A stretch of DNA of 64,000 bases, taken from Flavobacterium sp. LMO8. Lineage in GTDB: Bacteria; Bacteroidota; Bacteroidia; Flavobacteriales; Flavobacteriaceae. Positions 28,759-37,677 of the stretch are shown here, piece by piece (the first letter of the stretch is position 1; every line of letters starts with the position of its first letter). The position numbers and the translations under genes were made by a program. Under the pieces are notes generated by a model, which was not told the origin of the DNA, searched no databases, and was given only the letters and a program-made list of their open reading frames with translations. The stretch covers positions 62,001-126,000 of the forward strand of contig NZ_WIBJ01000030.1 in assembly GCF_009495755.1 (NCBI RefSeq), read 5' to 3'.

Positions 28759-29628
28759 ATGAATAAAACAAGTTATTCCGAAGAAGAATGGTTGTATGAA
28801 ATTACTCCAAAAAATAAGTTCTTCTCCCTTAATTTAAAAGAAGTATGGCGTTATCGCGACTTGTTGTTTTTGTTCGTTAAGAGAGATATTGTTACGGTAT
28901 ACAAACAAACAGTTTTAGGGCCACTTTGGTATTTAATTCAGCCTTTGTTTACTTCTATTACGTTTACCATTATTTTTAATAATGTAGCCGGAATTTCAAC
29001 TGGAAGTATTCCTCCGTTTTTATTCAATTTGGCAGGAATTATGGTTTGGAATTATTTTACCGCTTGTTTATCATCAACTTCAGATACTTTTAGAGCCAAT
29101 GCTGGAATTTTCGGAAAAGTATATTTTCCAAGGTTAATTGTACCTATTTCGGTAGTGATTTCTAACTTAGTAAAATTCCTTATTCAGTTTAGCATTTTTG
29201 TTGGTTTTTATATTTATTACGTAAGCACCGGAACTAAAATTGATTTAAACGGAACCCTTTTATTTTTCCCGATTTTGATTATTGTAATGGGAATTTTAGG
29301 TTTAGGTTTGGGAATGTTAATTTCTTCGTTAGTTACAAAATACAGAGACTTTTCGTATTTAATTGGTTTTGGAGTACAATTGTTAATGTATTTGTCGGCA
29401 GTTATGTATCCTATGGCATTAATAAAAGAAAAAATGCCAAACTTAGCTTGGCTTGTAGCTTATAATCCGTTGGCATATATTATAGAAACGTCTCGTTATA
29501 TGCTTTTAGGAGTGGGCGATATTTCTTTATATGGGATTTTATATGTGGTAGGAATAACGGCATTTCTTTTTCTGTTTGGCTTATTAATTTTTAATAAGAC
29601 AGAGAAGAGTTTTATAGATACGGTTTAG
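28759..29628 (+). CDS. wzm: ABC-2 type polysaccharide export permease (Wzm-like)
   Basis: A 289-residue permease with about six membrane helices and the ABC-2 pattern seen in Wzm/TagG proteins. The N-terminal amphipathic stretch is LKEVWRYRDLLFLFVKRDI, with YKQTVLGPLWYLIQPL, then VSNLVKFLIQF and NPLAYIIETSRYMLLG. With the ATPase encoded downstream it would export a lipid-linked glycan finished in the cytoplasm. It is separated from its ATPase by 248 bases of repeat-containing DNA, which is unusual for this pair. Confidence 0.9.
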   Translation: MNKTSYSEEEWLYEITPKNKFFSLNLKEVWRYRDLLFLFVKRDIVTVYKQTVLGPLWYLIQPLFTSITFTIIFNNVAGISTGSIPPFLFNLAGIMVWNYFTACLSSTSDTFRANAGIFGKVYFPRLIVPISVVISNLVKFLIQFSIFVGFYIYYVSTGTKIDLNGTLLFFPILIIVMGILGLGLGMLISSLVTKYRDFSYLIGFGVQLLMYLSAVMYPMALIKEKMPNLAWLVAYNPLAYIIETSRYMLLGVGDISLYGILYVVGITAFLFLFGLLIFNKTEKSFIDTV

Positions 29629-29727
29629 GGTGAGGAGTGAGAGGCGAAAAGGGAGCGTTTAACCATCTTTTGTTATTCCGTAGTAATCTCTTATAGGGTT
29701 TAAAATTTAGTTTTTTGTTTAACCACA

Positions 29728-29766
29728 AAGAACACAAAGTTTGAAATTTCTTCAATCTGTGTTCTT
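29728..29766. repeat. Inverted repeat (possible hairpin) between wzm and wzt
   Basis: AAGAACACA at 29728-29736 is complementary to TGTGTTCTT at 29758-29766, a perfect 9-bp stem with a 21-base loop. There is no T-run directly after it, so it is not a textbook intrinsic terminator. It belongs to the 248-base spacer that splits the ABC-transporter gene pair. Confidence 0.55.
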
Positions 29767-29797
29767 AAAATAGTTAAATTGGAATTAGATTGACATA

Positions 29798-29858
29798 ATT
29801 GTCACTTCGAGCGCAGTCGAGAACTAATGAAAACCTTCGACTTCGCTCAGTCTGACAA
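29798..29858. repeat. Palindromic dispersed repeat (REP-like), copy between wzm and wzt
   Basis: Two opposed arms, GTCACTTCGAGCGCAGTCGA (29801-29820) and TTCGACTTCGCTCAGTCTGA (29836-29855), separated by a short spacer containing GAACTAATGAAAAC. The same arms and spacer recur inside the glycosyltransferase gene near 60610-60688, and a related version surrounds the GIY-YIG gene near 47 kb. Confidence 0.8.
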
Positions 29859-29876
29859 AGCAGAATAAAAAATAAA

Positions 29877-31151
29877 ATGAGTAAAAAAGATATCATATTA
29901 AAAGCAGAAAATATTTCCAAACAATACCGTTTAGGTGTTGTAGGCACGGGTACGTTAAGTCACGATGTAAATCGCTGGTGGCATAAAGTGCGTGGCAAGG
30001 AAGATCCTTATTTGAAAGTTGGAGAAACAAATGATCGTACTACCAAAGGAGAAAGCGAATACGTTTGGGCATTACAAGATATTAATTTTGAAGTAGAGCG
30101 TGGAGAAGTTTTAGGGATCATTGGTAAAAATGGTGCTGGAAAATCTACTTTGCTTAAAATTTTATCTAAAGTCACCGCTCCCACAACCGGAAGTATCAAA
30201 ACGCGTGGTCGTATTGCTTCTTTGTTAGAAGTAGGAACTGGTTTTCACCCAGAACTAACAGGAAGAGAAAACGTGTATTTGAATGGTGCTATTTTAGGCA
30301 TGACCAAAAAAGAAATCACGGCTAAATTAGACGAAATTATTGCTTTTAGTGGTTGCGAGCGATACATTGATACCCCAACTAAGCGCTATAGTAGCGGAAT
30401 GACCGTTCGTTTGGCTTTTGCTGTAGCGGCTTTTTTAGAACCAGAAATTTTGGTTGTAGATGAGGTTTTAGCGGTTGGTGATGTAGAGTTTCAAAAGAAA
30501 GCCATTGGAAAAATGCAGGATATTTCAAGAGAAGGTGGTAGAACGGTTTTGTTTGTGAGTCATAATATGGCGGCAGTGAAGAGCTTGTGTACCAAAGGTA
30601 TTGTTTTAGAACATGGGAAAGTAGTATTTAGTAGCGATGCTGAAAATGCGGTAAATTATTATTTAGAAAAAGAATCATTTGAAAAGGTAATTTATAAAAA
30701 AGAGGAATTAGATGAATTGTATCAATCCGATAAAATAGTAATAAACCGACTAGAGTTAAATTCAGATAATTTTTTTTCAATTGCAAACAAAACTTTTGTT
30801 AATATTAATTATGATGTTTTATGTGATTTGAGTGCATTTAATTTTAGTCTTGTGTTAAAAGATTTTAACGATGTTTTTATTTTGAACTCAATATCTCATG
30901 TTGAAAACATTAAAGCTGGAAATTATGAAACATTGTTTGAACTTCCTGAAAATTTTCTTAACGATGTTAAATATAAATTAAGATTAATTTTTGTCAATGA
31001 ATCTAAAATACTAATAGATCTTGATGATGTTTTTTCTTGGAGTGCAGTTGAATCTGAAGAGCGAAAAATGAATTGGTTTGGCAAAATAGGTGGAGTTGTA
31101 AGGCCAAAATTAAAATGGGAGACCAAAAAGATTAATGAAAAAAATAGATAG
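29877..31151 (+). CDS. wzt: ABC transporter ATPase for polysaccharide export (Wzt-like)
   Basis: A 424-residue ATPase. The nucleotide-binding domain (about residues 1-250) has Walker A GKNGAGKST, the signature YSSGMTVRLAFA, Walker B EILVVDEVLAVGD and the switch histidine in FVSHNM. The C-terminal extension (about 265-424) is the size of the carbohydrate-binding domain that in Wzt proteins recognises a terminal modification of the O-polysaccharide. A methyltransferase gene overlaps its 3' end by 17 bases, which fits recognition of a methyl-capped chain end (inference). Confidence 0.9.
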   Translation: MSKKDIILKAENISKQYRLGVVGTGTLSHDVNRWWHKVRGKEDPYLKVGETNDRTTKGESEYVWALQDINFEVERGEVLGIIGKNGAGKSTLLKILSKVTAPTTGSIKTRGRIASLLEVGTGFHPELTGRENVYLNGAILGMTKKEITAKLDEIIAFSGCERYIDTPTKRYSSGMTVRLAFAVAAFLEPEILVVDEVLAVGDVEFQKKAIGKMQDISREGGRTVLFVSHNMAAVKSLCTKGIVLEHGKVVFSSDAENAVNYYLEKESFEKVIYKKEELDELYQSDKIVINRLELNSDNFFSIANKTFVNINYDVLCDLSAFNFSLVLKDFNDVFILNSISHVENIKAGNYETLFELPENFLNDVKYKLRLIFVNESKILIDLDDVFSWSAVESEERKMNWFGKIGGVVRPKLKWETKKINEKNR

Positions 31152-31836
31152 ATTAACAATTACTAATATGGATGTTTATTTTCCATTGGTACAAAAAAGA
31201 GATTTGATTCAGAAAATTTCTGAACGTTATTTTATAAATGGGAGTTTATTAGATTTAGGTTGTGGTACTATGCCCTACAAAGATTTGATATTAAAAAATT
31301 CTGGAATTACAAATTATATAGGAGTAGATATAGAAAATCCAATTTATCAAAAAACACTAAAGCCTGATTGTTTTTGGGATGGATACAAAGTACCTTTAGA
31401 AAGTTCCACATTTGATAATGCCATATTAATTGAGGTTTTGGAACACATGCCTAAACCAGAGAATACATTAAAAGAACTAAGTAGACTTTTAAAAAAAGAC
31501 GGAAATTTATTGATAACAGTTCCGTTTTTATGGACTTTACATGATGTGCCAAACGATGAGTTTAGGTATACGCCATTTGCTTTGAAAAGGATGTTAGAAG
31601 AAAACAACTTTGAAGTAATTAATTTGGAGAGTTTCAATAATTGGCATGGGAGTATGGCGTCAATGCTAGCATTATATGCTAGAAGAGGTTGTCCAGTTAA
31701 GTTTCGAAAAATCTTTTCTTTTTTTATTTTTCCTGTAGTAAAATATTTAATGAAAAAAGATTCAGGATCAAATAAAGCTGTTTTTAATGAAGGACAAATG
31801 ATTACGGGTATTTGGTGTTTAGCAAAAAGAAAGTAA
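31135..31836 (+). CDS. SAM-dependent methyltransferase (class I)
   Basis: A 233-residue class I methyltransferase of the Methyltransf_11 type. SAM-binding motif I is LLDLGCGTMPYKDLI, followed by GVDIENP, and a motif IV-like region ends in ILIEVLEHMPKPE. It overlaps the end of wzt. In ABC-exported O-antigens, a methyltransferase can cap the non-reducing end and stop chain growth; here that role is suggested only by position. It could equally methylate an internal sugar. Confidence 0.78.
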   Translation: MKKIDRLTITNMDVYFPLVQKRDLIQKISERYFINGSLLDLGCGTMPYKDLILKNSGITNYIGVDIENPIYQKTLKPDCFWDGYKVPLESSTFDNAILIEVLEHMPKPENTLKELSRLLKKDGNLLITVPFLWTLHDVPNDEFRYTPFALKRMLEENNFEVINLESFNNWHGSMASMLALYARRGCPVKFRKIFSFFIFPVVKYLMKKDSGSNKAVFNEGQMITGIWCLAKRK

Positions 31837-31840
31837 AAAT

Positions 31841-32914
31841 ATGATTAACGTAACCAAAACTTTTTTTCCTCCCATTAAAGAGTATCAAGATCAATTGCAA
31901 CGCATTTGGGCGAACCAATGGTTAACTAATCGAGGCGAATTGTTGTTGGAATTAGAAGAAAAGTTAAAAAATTATTTAGAGGTAGATCATATTCTAGTAA
32001 CTAATAACGGTACAATTCCCATTCAAATCGCATTAAAATTGTTGGGTAATGGAGGTGAAATTATTACTACGCCATTTAGTTACGTAGCTACTTCGGCTGC
32101 CATAGTATGGGAACATTGTACTCCTGTTTTTGTTGATATTCACCCGGATTATTTAACGATTGATGAAAGCAAAATTGAAGCGGCTATAACTGATAAAACG
32201 ACTTGCATTTTAGCAACACATGTTTTTGGTAATCCGTGTCATGTAGAAGCTATTGAAGTTATAGCAAATAAGCATAATTTAAAGGTAATCTATGATGCTG
32301 CACACGCTTTTGGGGTAACTTATGATGGTCAATCTATTTTTAATTATGGGGACGTGAGTACTTGTAGTTTTCATGCCACGAAGTTGTTTCACACTGGTGA
32401 AGGTGGCGCTTTATTTGCAAAGGATACCACTTTACAGCATCAATTATTTTATAGTCATAATTTCGGACATAATGGACCGTTAGCCTTTCATGGATTAGGA
32501 ATTAATGGTAAAATATCCGAATTGCAAGCGGCAATGGGGTTAGCTGTTTTGCCTCATATGTCAACCATTTTAAAAGAGCGAAAAAGAGTGGTAGATTTCT
32601 ACAATGAAAATTTAGACTTAGACCATATTCAAACTTTGAAAATAAGAGAAAATACCCAATGGAATTATAGTTATTACCCTATCATTTTAAAAGACGAAGT
32701 TACTTTATTAAGCGTTCAAAATGCTTTGAATGAAATGCAAATTTTTCCAAGACGTTATTTTTATCCTTCGTTGAATACCATTGATTATTTGGATGGTAAA
32801 AAAATGCCTGTTTCTGAAAGTATTGCTTCAAGAATACTTTGTTTACCTTTGTATGTAGAGTTAAATAATAATCAATTACAATTCATATTATCGATATTAA
32901 ACGCTAATTTATGA
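31841..32914 (+). CDS. DegT/DnrJ/EryC1-family sugar aminotransferase
   Basis: A 357-residue PLP-dependent nucleotide-sugar aminotransferase. The PLP lysine is Lys181 in SFHATKLFHTGEGGA, with YDAAHAFGV upstream, and the N-terminal WLTNRGELLLELEEKL is typical of TDP-sugar 4- or 3-transaminases. It overlaps the acetyltransferase gene by four bases. The pair can make an N-acetylated aminodeoxy sugar such as Fuc4NAc or Qui4NAc/Qui3NAc; the nucleotide (TDP or UDP) and ring position cannot be told. No rmlA/rmlB is in the window. Confidence 0.85.
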   Translation: MINVTKTFFPPIKEYQDQLQRIWANQWLTNRGELLLELEEKLKNYLEVDHILVTNNGTIPIQIALKLLGNGGEIITTPFSYVATSAAIVWEHCTPVFVDIHPDYLTIDESKIEAAITDKTTCILATHVFGNPCHVEAIEVIANKHNLKVIYDAAHAFGVTYDGQSIFNYGDVSTCSFHATKLFHTGEGGALFAKDTTLQHQLFYSHNFGHNGPLAFHGLGINGKISELQAAMGLAVLPHMSTILKERKRVVDFYNENLDLDHIQTLKIRENTQWNYSYYPIILKDEVTLLSVQNALNEMQIFPRRYFYPSLNTIDYLDGKKMPVSESIASRILCLPLYVELNNNQLQFILSILNANL

Positions 32915-33561
32915 TTATAGTAGGCGCTAAAGGTTTTGCGAAGGAAGTATTAGAGGTTTTACATCAACTAAATCAACTAGAAAATGTTGTTTTTTATGAT
33001 GATATAAGTAAAGATACACCTGAATTATTATATGGTCGTTTTCAAGTTCTACAGACAAAGGAAGCTGCTTCTCATTATTTAAAAACTGTTGACAACCGTT
33101 TTACTATTGGTATAGGAAATCCTGTTTTGAGAAAAAAATTAGTTACACAATTTGAACAAATTGGGGGTCTTTTTACTAGTACAATAAGTCCATTTGCACA
33201 AATAGGTCATTTTGAAAATCGTATTGGCGATGGATGTAATATTATGACAGGAACCGTTATTACTAATGATATTACTATTGGGAAAGGCGTTTTAATAAAT
33301 TTAAACTGTACTATAGGTCATGATTCTGTCATAAACGATTTTGTTGAAATGTCACCAGGAGTTCATATTTCAGGAAATTGTACCATTGGTGCCTTTTCCA
33401 ATATTGGGACTAATGCCACAATTTTACCAAAAGTGACTATTGGTAAAAATGTTGTAGTTGGAGCGGGTTCAGTTGTAACCAAAGACATTCCTGATAATTG
33501 CTTGATTGTAGGTATTCCTGCTAAAGTAATTAAAGAATTAGAACCATTAATTAATTGTTAG
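32911..33561 (+). CDS. NeuD/PglD-family sugar acetyltransferase, second copy
   Basis: A 216-residue protein with an N-terminal sugar-binding half (IIVGAKGFAKEVLEVL, FYDDIS) and a C-terminal left-handed beta-helix with catalytic His in CTIGHDSVINDF, followed by SPGVHISGNCTIG. It probably N-acetylates the product of the aminotransferase whose gene it overlaps. It is a homologue of the protein at 15880 but clearly diverged, so each may serve its own aminotransferase. Confidence 0.84.
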   Translation: MIIVGAKGFAKEVLEVLHQLNQLENVVFYDDISKDTPELLYGRFQVLQTKEAASHYLKTVDNRFTIGIGNPVLRKKLVTQFEQIGGLFTSTISPFAQIGHFENRIGDGCNIMTGTVITNDITIGKGVLINLNCTIGHDSVINDFVEMSPGVHISGNCTIGAFSNIGTNATILPKVTIGKNVVVGAGSVVTKDIPDNCLIVGIPAKVIKELEPLINC

Positions 33562-33563
33562 TG

Positions 33564-34757
33564 ATGTCTACTTCAATTGTTCACATTTTTAACGATGATA
33601 AGTTTATTGATCCTAGCATAAAATTGTTTGAGGAGGTTATTCCTAATCAATCTGTTTATTACATTATTAAACAAAAGGGAGATGCGTTACATTATGTAAA
33701 ATCTACAAATGTTAAAAGAGTAGATTTAGCAATACATCAAGATAAGAAGGAATTGTTAGATTATATAAACTCTAATTTAAATCATGTTGTTTTTTTTCAT
33801 GCTTTGGATAATGATAAACAAGATTTGGTTAGAGAAATTTTTCCAACAATAAAAAAAGTATGGTTTATATGGGGATATGATTTATATGAGAATTGGTCTC
33901 TTTTAAAGAAAGATATTTATCAGTCTCAAACGAAATTACTTATACAAATCAAATCAAATTTTAAAGATAAATTCCTGAATAGCTCGTTTGCCTTTTTACT
34001 TTTTCAAAACATAAATTTAGTAAAGAACATAAATATAAGAGCCTTCAAAATACTAAACAATACTTTTAATACGAAATTTTATCAATCGGTTCAGCTGATT
34101 GATTTTGTGGTACCTGTTGTTCCAACTGAATTTCCACTTGTAAAAAAAATCAATTCAAAAGTAAAGTATGCTCCATTTACTTATGGCTGTATTGAAGATT
34201 TATTAGGTAATAAAATAGATAAAAATGTTAAAAATCAGCCAAATATTTTATTGGGTAATTCTGCTGATCCAAGCAATAATCATGTAGAAGTTTTTTTAGA
34301 ATTATCCAAGTTAGATTTGAAAGATCGGATTGTTTATGTTCCTTTAAGTTATGGAGGAAATGATGCGTATAAAAAACAGGTTTTGAATGCCGGTCGTGAA
34401 TTACTAGGGGCTAATTTTCAGCCATTGATTGACTTTATGCCATTAGAAAAATATAATGAAATTTTATTAAGTTGTGGTACTCTGATATTTAACCATAATA
34501 GACAACAAGGAGTTGGAAACATTATTATTTCTGGTTATTTAGGAGCTTCTCTATTTTTAAATGAAAAAAGCCCAGTATATCAGTATTATAAATCCATAGG
34601 AATAAAAGTTTTTTCAATTAGTCAAGTTTCCAAATTAATTGCTACCCCTTTAAATGATTATGATATTAATATTAATAAAACTAAATTAAATAAATTATAT
34701 TCAAAAGCTGCGGTACATGAAAAAATAAACACACTTTTATCATTAGTTAATGAATAG
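33564..34757 (+). CDS. GT56-like (WecF/Fuc4NAc transferase-like) glycosyltransferase
   Basis: About 397 residues; the ATG at 33564 (MSTSIVHIFNDDKFID) is preferred to a TTG at 33555 inside the previous gene. The N-terminal VHIFNDDKFIDPSIKLFEEV and the central KKVWFIWGYDLYENW resemble the GT56 family, whose known member WecF transfers Fuc4NAc from TDP-Fuc4NAc to a lipid-linked acceptor. Following an aminotransferase and an acetyltransferase, it completes a WecE/WecD/WecF-like trio. Similarity is judged by eye, so the family call is moderate. Confidence 0.68.
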   Translation: MSTSIVHIFNDDKFIDPSIKLFEEVIPNQSVYYIIKQKGDALHYVKSTNVKRVDLAIHQDKKELLDYINSNLNHVVFFHALDNDKQDLVREIFPTIKKVWFIWGYDLYENWSLLKKDIYQSQTKLLIQIKSNFKDKFLNSSFAFLLFQNINLVKNINIRAFKILNNTFNTKFYQSVQLIDFVVPVVPTEFPLVKKINSKVKYAPFTYGCIEDLLGNKIDKNVKNQPNILLGNSADPSNNHVEVFLELSKLDLKDRIVYVPLSYGGNDAYKKQVLNAGRELLGANFQPLIDFMPLEKYNEILLSCGTLIFNHNRQQGVGNIIISGYLGASLFLNEKSPVYQYYKSIGIKVFSISQVSKLIATPLNDYDININKTKLNKLYSKAAVHEKINTLLSLVNE

Positions 34758-34820
34758 TAATGTTTTAGTTTTGTTACTTTGTAAAATTATACTGAATTTT
34801 TAAGATTTTGAATTGAAAAT

Positions 34821-35783
34821 ATGCATAATCCTCTAGTTTCTATAATCATTCCTACTTACAATCGTGCGCATACGATAGGCGCAACAATTGATAGTGTTAT
34901 AGCGCAATCCTATCAAAATTGGGAGTGCTTAGTAGTTGATGATAGAGGAGAAGATACTACTTTAGAAGTTATTGAAAATTATAAGACTACAGATGCAAGA
35001 ATTAACTATTTAATTCGACCAACTACAAGTCCAAAAGGAGCAAGCGCTTGTAGAAATTATGGTCTTTCACAGTCTAAAGGAGAATATGTAATTTTCCTTG
35101 ATTCAGATGATGTGTTAATGACGTATTGTTTAAAAGAAAGAATTGCAAAAATATTAGAAAACACAGATAAGGATTTTTGGGTTTTTCCTATGTATATTCA
35201 AAATGAAAATCAACCAAAGGAAACGGTAACTATTCCAATAAGCGAAAACTATCTTCAAGATTTTTTGTCATGTAAAGTACATTGGGGAATTATGTGCACA
35301 ACGTGGAACGCTCATTTTGTTAAAAAGATAAAAGGTTTTAATGAGTTTTATCCAAGGTTAAATGATCCTGAGGTGCATATTCGAGCAATGTTAGCTTCTA
35401 AAAATAATTATTCTGTTTTTACAGATTGTCTGCCGGACAGTATTTATATGGCGGCTGCTATTAATGACAAATATAAATTTGCAATTAATTACGCTAACTC
35501 ACTTAAATTATTTATACCAGATATTTGTAAAGAGTTAAATGTAAATGGATTAGCAAATGATAAACGGTATTTGAAAAATTATTTAAACCATTATTTTTTA
35601 AATTTTTATCAATTTAATTCAAGAATAAATAATACTAATGTTTTAGCCGTTTTTTATACTAATAAAATCATATCATTTTTTTTATATTTAAAAATACTGC
35701 TACTATATTATCTGTTTTTGATTTTTAATGCTTTTTTAAAAAAAATAAAGCAAGGGTTACATAAGCTCTTTAAAAAAATATAA
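34821..35783 (+). CDS. Glycosyltransferase family 2
   Basis: A 320-residue GT-A inverting glycosyltransferase. The N-terminal strand is SIIIPTYNRAHTIGATIDSV, the nucleotide-binding region VVDDRGEDTT, and the metal-binding DxD-type motif FLDSDDV. The C-terminal ~50 residues are hydrophobic and basic (SFFLYLKILLLYYLFLIF), suggesting membrane association. It starts a run of seven glycosyltransferases after a 63-base gap. Confidence 0.87.
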   Translation: MHNPLVSIIIPTYNRAHTIGATIDSVIAQSYQNWECLVVDDRGEDTTLEVIENYKTTDARINYLIRPTTSPKGASACRNYGLSQSKGEYVIFLDSDDVLMTYCLKERIAKILENTDKDFWVFPMYIQNENQPKETVTIPISENYLQDFLSCKVHWGIMCTTWNAHFVKKIKGFNEFYPRLNDPEVHIRAMLASKNNYSVFTDCLPDSIYMAAAINDKYKFAINYANSLKLFIPDICKELNVNGLANDKRYLKNYLNHYFLNFYQFNSRINNTNVLAVFYTNKIISFFLYLKILLLYYLFLIFNAFLKKIKQGLHKLFKKI

Positions 35784-35792
35784 AATTCAAAA

Positions 35793-36848
35793 ATGATAAA
35801 AAGAGGTAAACTGCTATTTATATTTATTCCTCATCACCACATTGGTGGTGCAGAGCGTGTGCATCTTAATATCATTAAAGCTTTACCCTATAAACCTGTA
35901 GTTTTTTTCGACTATTCAAGTTCAAATCAAATTGAAGATGAATTTAAAAAAAACGCCTATTGTTTTTTAATTAATTCTCCCAGAAGAAGAAAATATGCCT
36001 TTAAACTACTTCAGATTATTTCATTTTTTTTTCCTGTAGTACTTTTTGGCTGTAATAGTAACCTTTTTTATAATTTTGTTTCAAGATTAAAGAGAAAGAG
36101 TAAAGCAATTGATTTAACGCATGCTTTTTCATTTCCTGATAGAGGAATTGAAATTACTTCACTACCTTTTGTTGATTTATTAGATAAACGCGTGGTTATT
36201 AATACAAAAACATTAGAAGATTACAAACAACTATATAGTGAGAGTAAAATAGATAAGGAATTGATTAATAGATTTGTAATTATACCTAATGGTATTGAAA
36301 TTAACAAATTTGATTCTAGTAAAATCGATTTTAGATGGAATAATTTTACTATTGGATTTGTAGGAAGAAATTCACCTGAAAAGCGTCCGGAATTATTTTT
36401 AGAAATTGTTAAAAAATTAAAAATAAAAGCAAAAGCAATTGGAGATAATTTTAATCAATTTAAAGAAGAATATCCCAATGTTATTTACTTTGAAAATTGT
36501 AATGATAAAGATTTAATTAGAGAACAGTTTTCTGATATTTCAGTATTAATTGTTCCCTCTAGTAGAGAAGGCTTTCCGCTTGTTATCATGGAGGCAATGG
36601 AATTAGGAATACCTGTTATTGCTACAAATGTTGGAAGTATTTTTGAACATTTACAAGATACTGAAAAAGGGTTTTTAGGACCAGTAGAAAGTGAAATGTT
36701 CCTAGATTTTGCCTCTGATAAAATTTCAGCAATCATGGAAAATAAAGAATGGTATTCTACTTTGTCATTAAATGCTAGAAGATATGCAGAAGATAACTTT
36801 GCAATAGAAAAATTTAATTCGCAATATAGAGCTTTGTTTTATGAATAA
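35793..36848 (+). CDS. Glycosyltransferase family 4
   Basis: A 351-residue GT-B glycosyltransferase with the N-terminal glycine loop HHHIGGAERVHLNII and a donor domain with TIGFVGRNSPEKRPELF and SSREGFPLVIMEAMELGIPV. It overlaps the next gene by eight bases. The donor is unknown. Part of the ABC-transporter-side glycan cluster. Confidence 0.87.
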   Translation: MIKRGKLLFIFIPHHHIGGAERVHLNIIKALPYKPVVFFDYSSSNQIEDEFKKNAYCFLINSPRRRKYAFKLLQIISFFFPVVLFGCNSNLFYNFVSRLKRKSKAIDLTHAFSFPDRGIEITSLPFVDLLDKRVVINTKTLEDYKQLYSESKIDKELINRFVIIPNGIEINKFDSSKIDFRWNNFTIGFVGRNSPEKRPELFLEIVKKLKIKAKAIGDNFNQFKEEYPNVIYFENCNDKDLIREQFSDISVLIVPSSREGFPLVIMEAMELGIPVIATNVGSIFEHLQDTEKGFLGPVESEMFLDFASDKISAIMENKEWYSTLSLNARRYAEDNFAIEKFNSQYRALFYE

Positions 36849-37677
36849 TAAAATTTCCATAATTGTTCCTTGTTATAACCAAGCACAGTATTTAGACGAG
36901 TGCTTGCAATCGGTTTTAGAACAAACCTATGAAAACTGGGAATGTATTATTGTGAATGATGGTAGCCCTGACGACACAGAGCAAGTAGCAAAAAAATGGA
37001 TAGAAAAAGATAATAGATTTCAGTATTTACACAAAGAAAACGGAGGGTTAAGTTCGGCAAGAAATGCTGGAATTACTATGGCTAAAGGAACGTTTATTTT
37101 ACCTTTAGATGCTGATGATAAAATTGGATCAAAATATGGCGAGTTAGCGCTAAAAGAATTTGACAAAGATCAAAATTTAAAAGTGGTTTATTGTTTAGCT
37201 GAAAAGTTTGGAGATGAAAGTGGAAGTTGGGGTTTGAAAGATTTTTCGCTACTTAATTTATCAAAAAAGAACATGATTTTTTGCACTTCTTTCTTTAGAA
37301 AAAAAGATTGGGCAGAAGTAGGTGGTTATGATGTAAATATGATTTATGGTTTAGAAGATTGGGATTTTTGGATATCAATTTTAAAAAAAGGCGGCAATGT
37401 TATACGATTAAACGAGGTTTGCTTTTATTATAGAATAAAAAATGTTTCCATGCTAAAAGGCCTTTCTGATGTTAATAAAGAAAAATATTTATATGACTAT
37501 CTAAGTAAAAAACATACCGATTTTTTTATTGAAAATTTAGGTTCATTTAATTATTTAAATGACAAATATGAGCAAGTTAATAGTAGTTACAAGCAAATTT
37601 TAAATGATAAGCGTAAGATAATTGATTTGTTTTGTCGCACCTTTTTTAGGTTTACATTTTTTAATTCTAAATTTTAA
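36841..37677 (+). CDS. Glycosyltransferase family 2
   Basis: A 278-residue GT-A glycosyltransferase with KISIIVPCYNQAQYLDECL, the nucleotide-binding VNDGSPDDTE, the DxD-like LPLDADDKIG and the acceptor-site region YGLEDWDFWISIL, all canonical for GT2. It shares one base with the next GT2 gene (TAATG). Specificity unknown. Confidence 0.9.
   Translation: MNNKISIIVPCYNQAQYLDECLQSVLEQTYENWECIIVNDGSPDDTEQVAKKWIEKDNRFQYLHKENGGLSSARNAGITMAKGTFILPLDADDKIGSKYGELALKEFDKDQNLKVVYCLAEKFGDESGSWGLKDFSLLNLSKKNMIFCTSFFRKKDWAEVGGYDVNMIYGLEDWDFWISILKKGGNVIRLNEVCFYYRIKNVSMLKGLSDVNKEKYLYDYLSKKHTDFFIENLGSFNYLNDKYEQVNSSYKQILNDKRKIIDLFCRTFFRFTFFNSKF

Noticed and set aside
34766..34773. Promoter (TAGTTTTG) before the GT2 gene at 34821
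   Set aside because: The -7 box fits, but no TTG lies at the right distance upstream.
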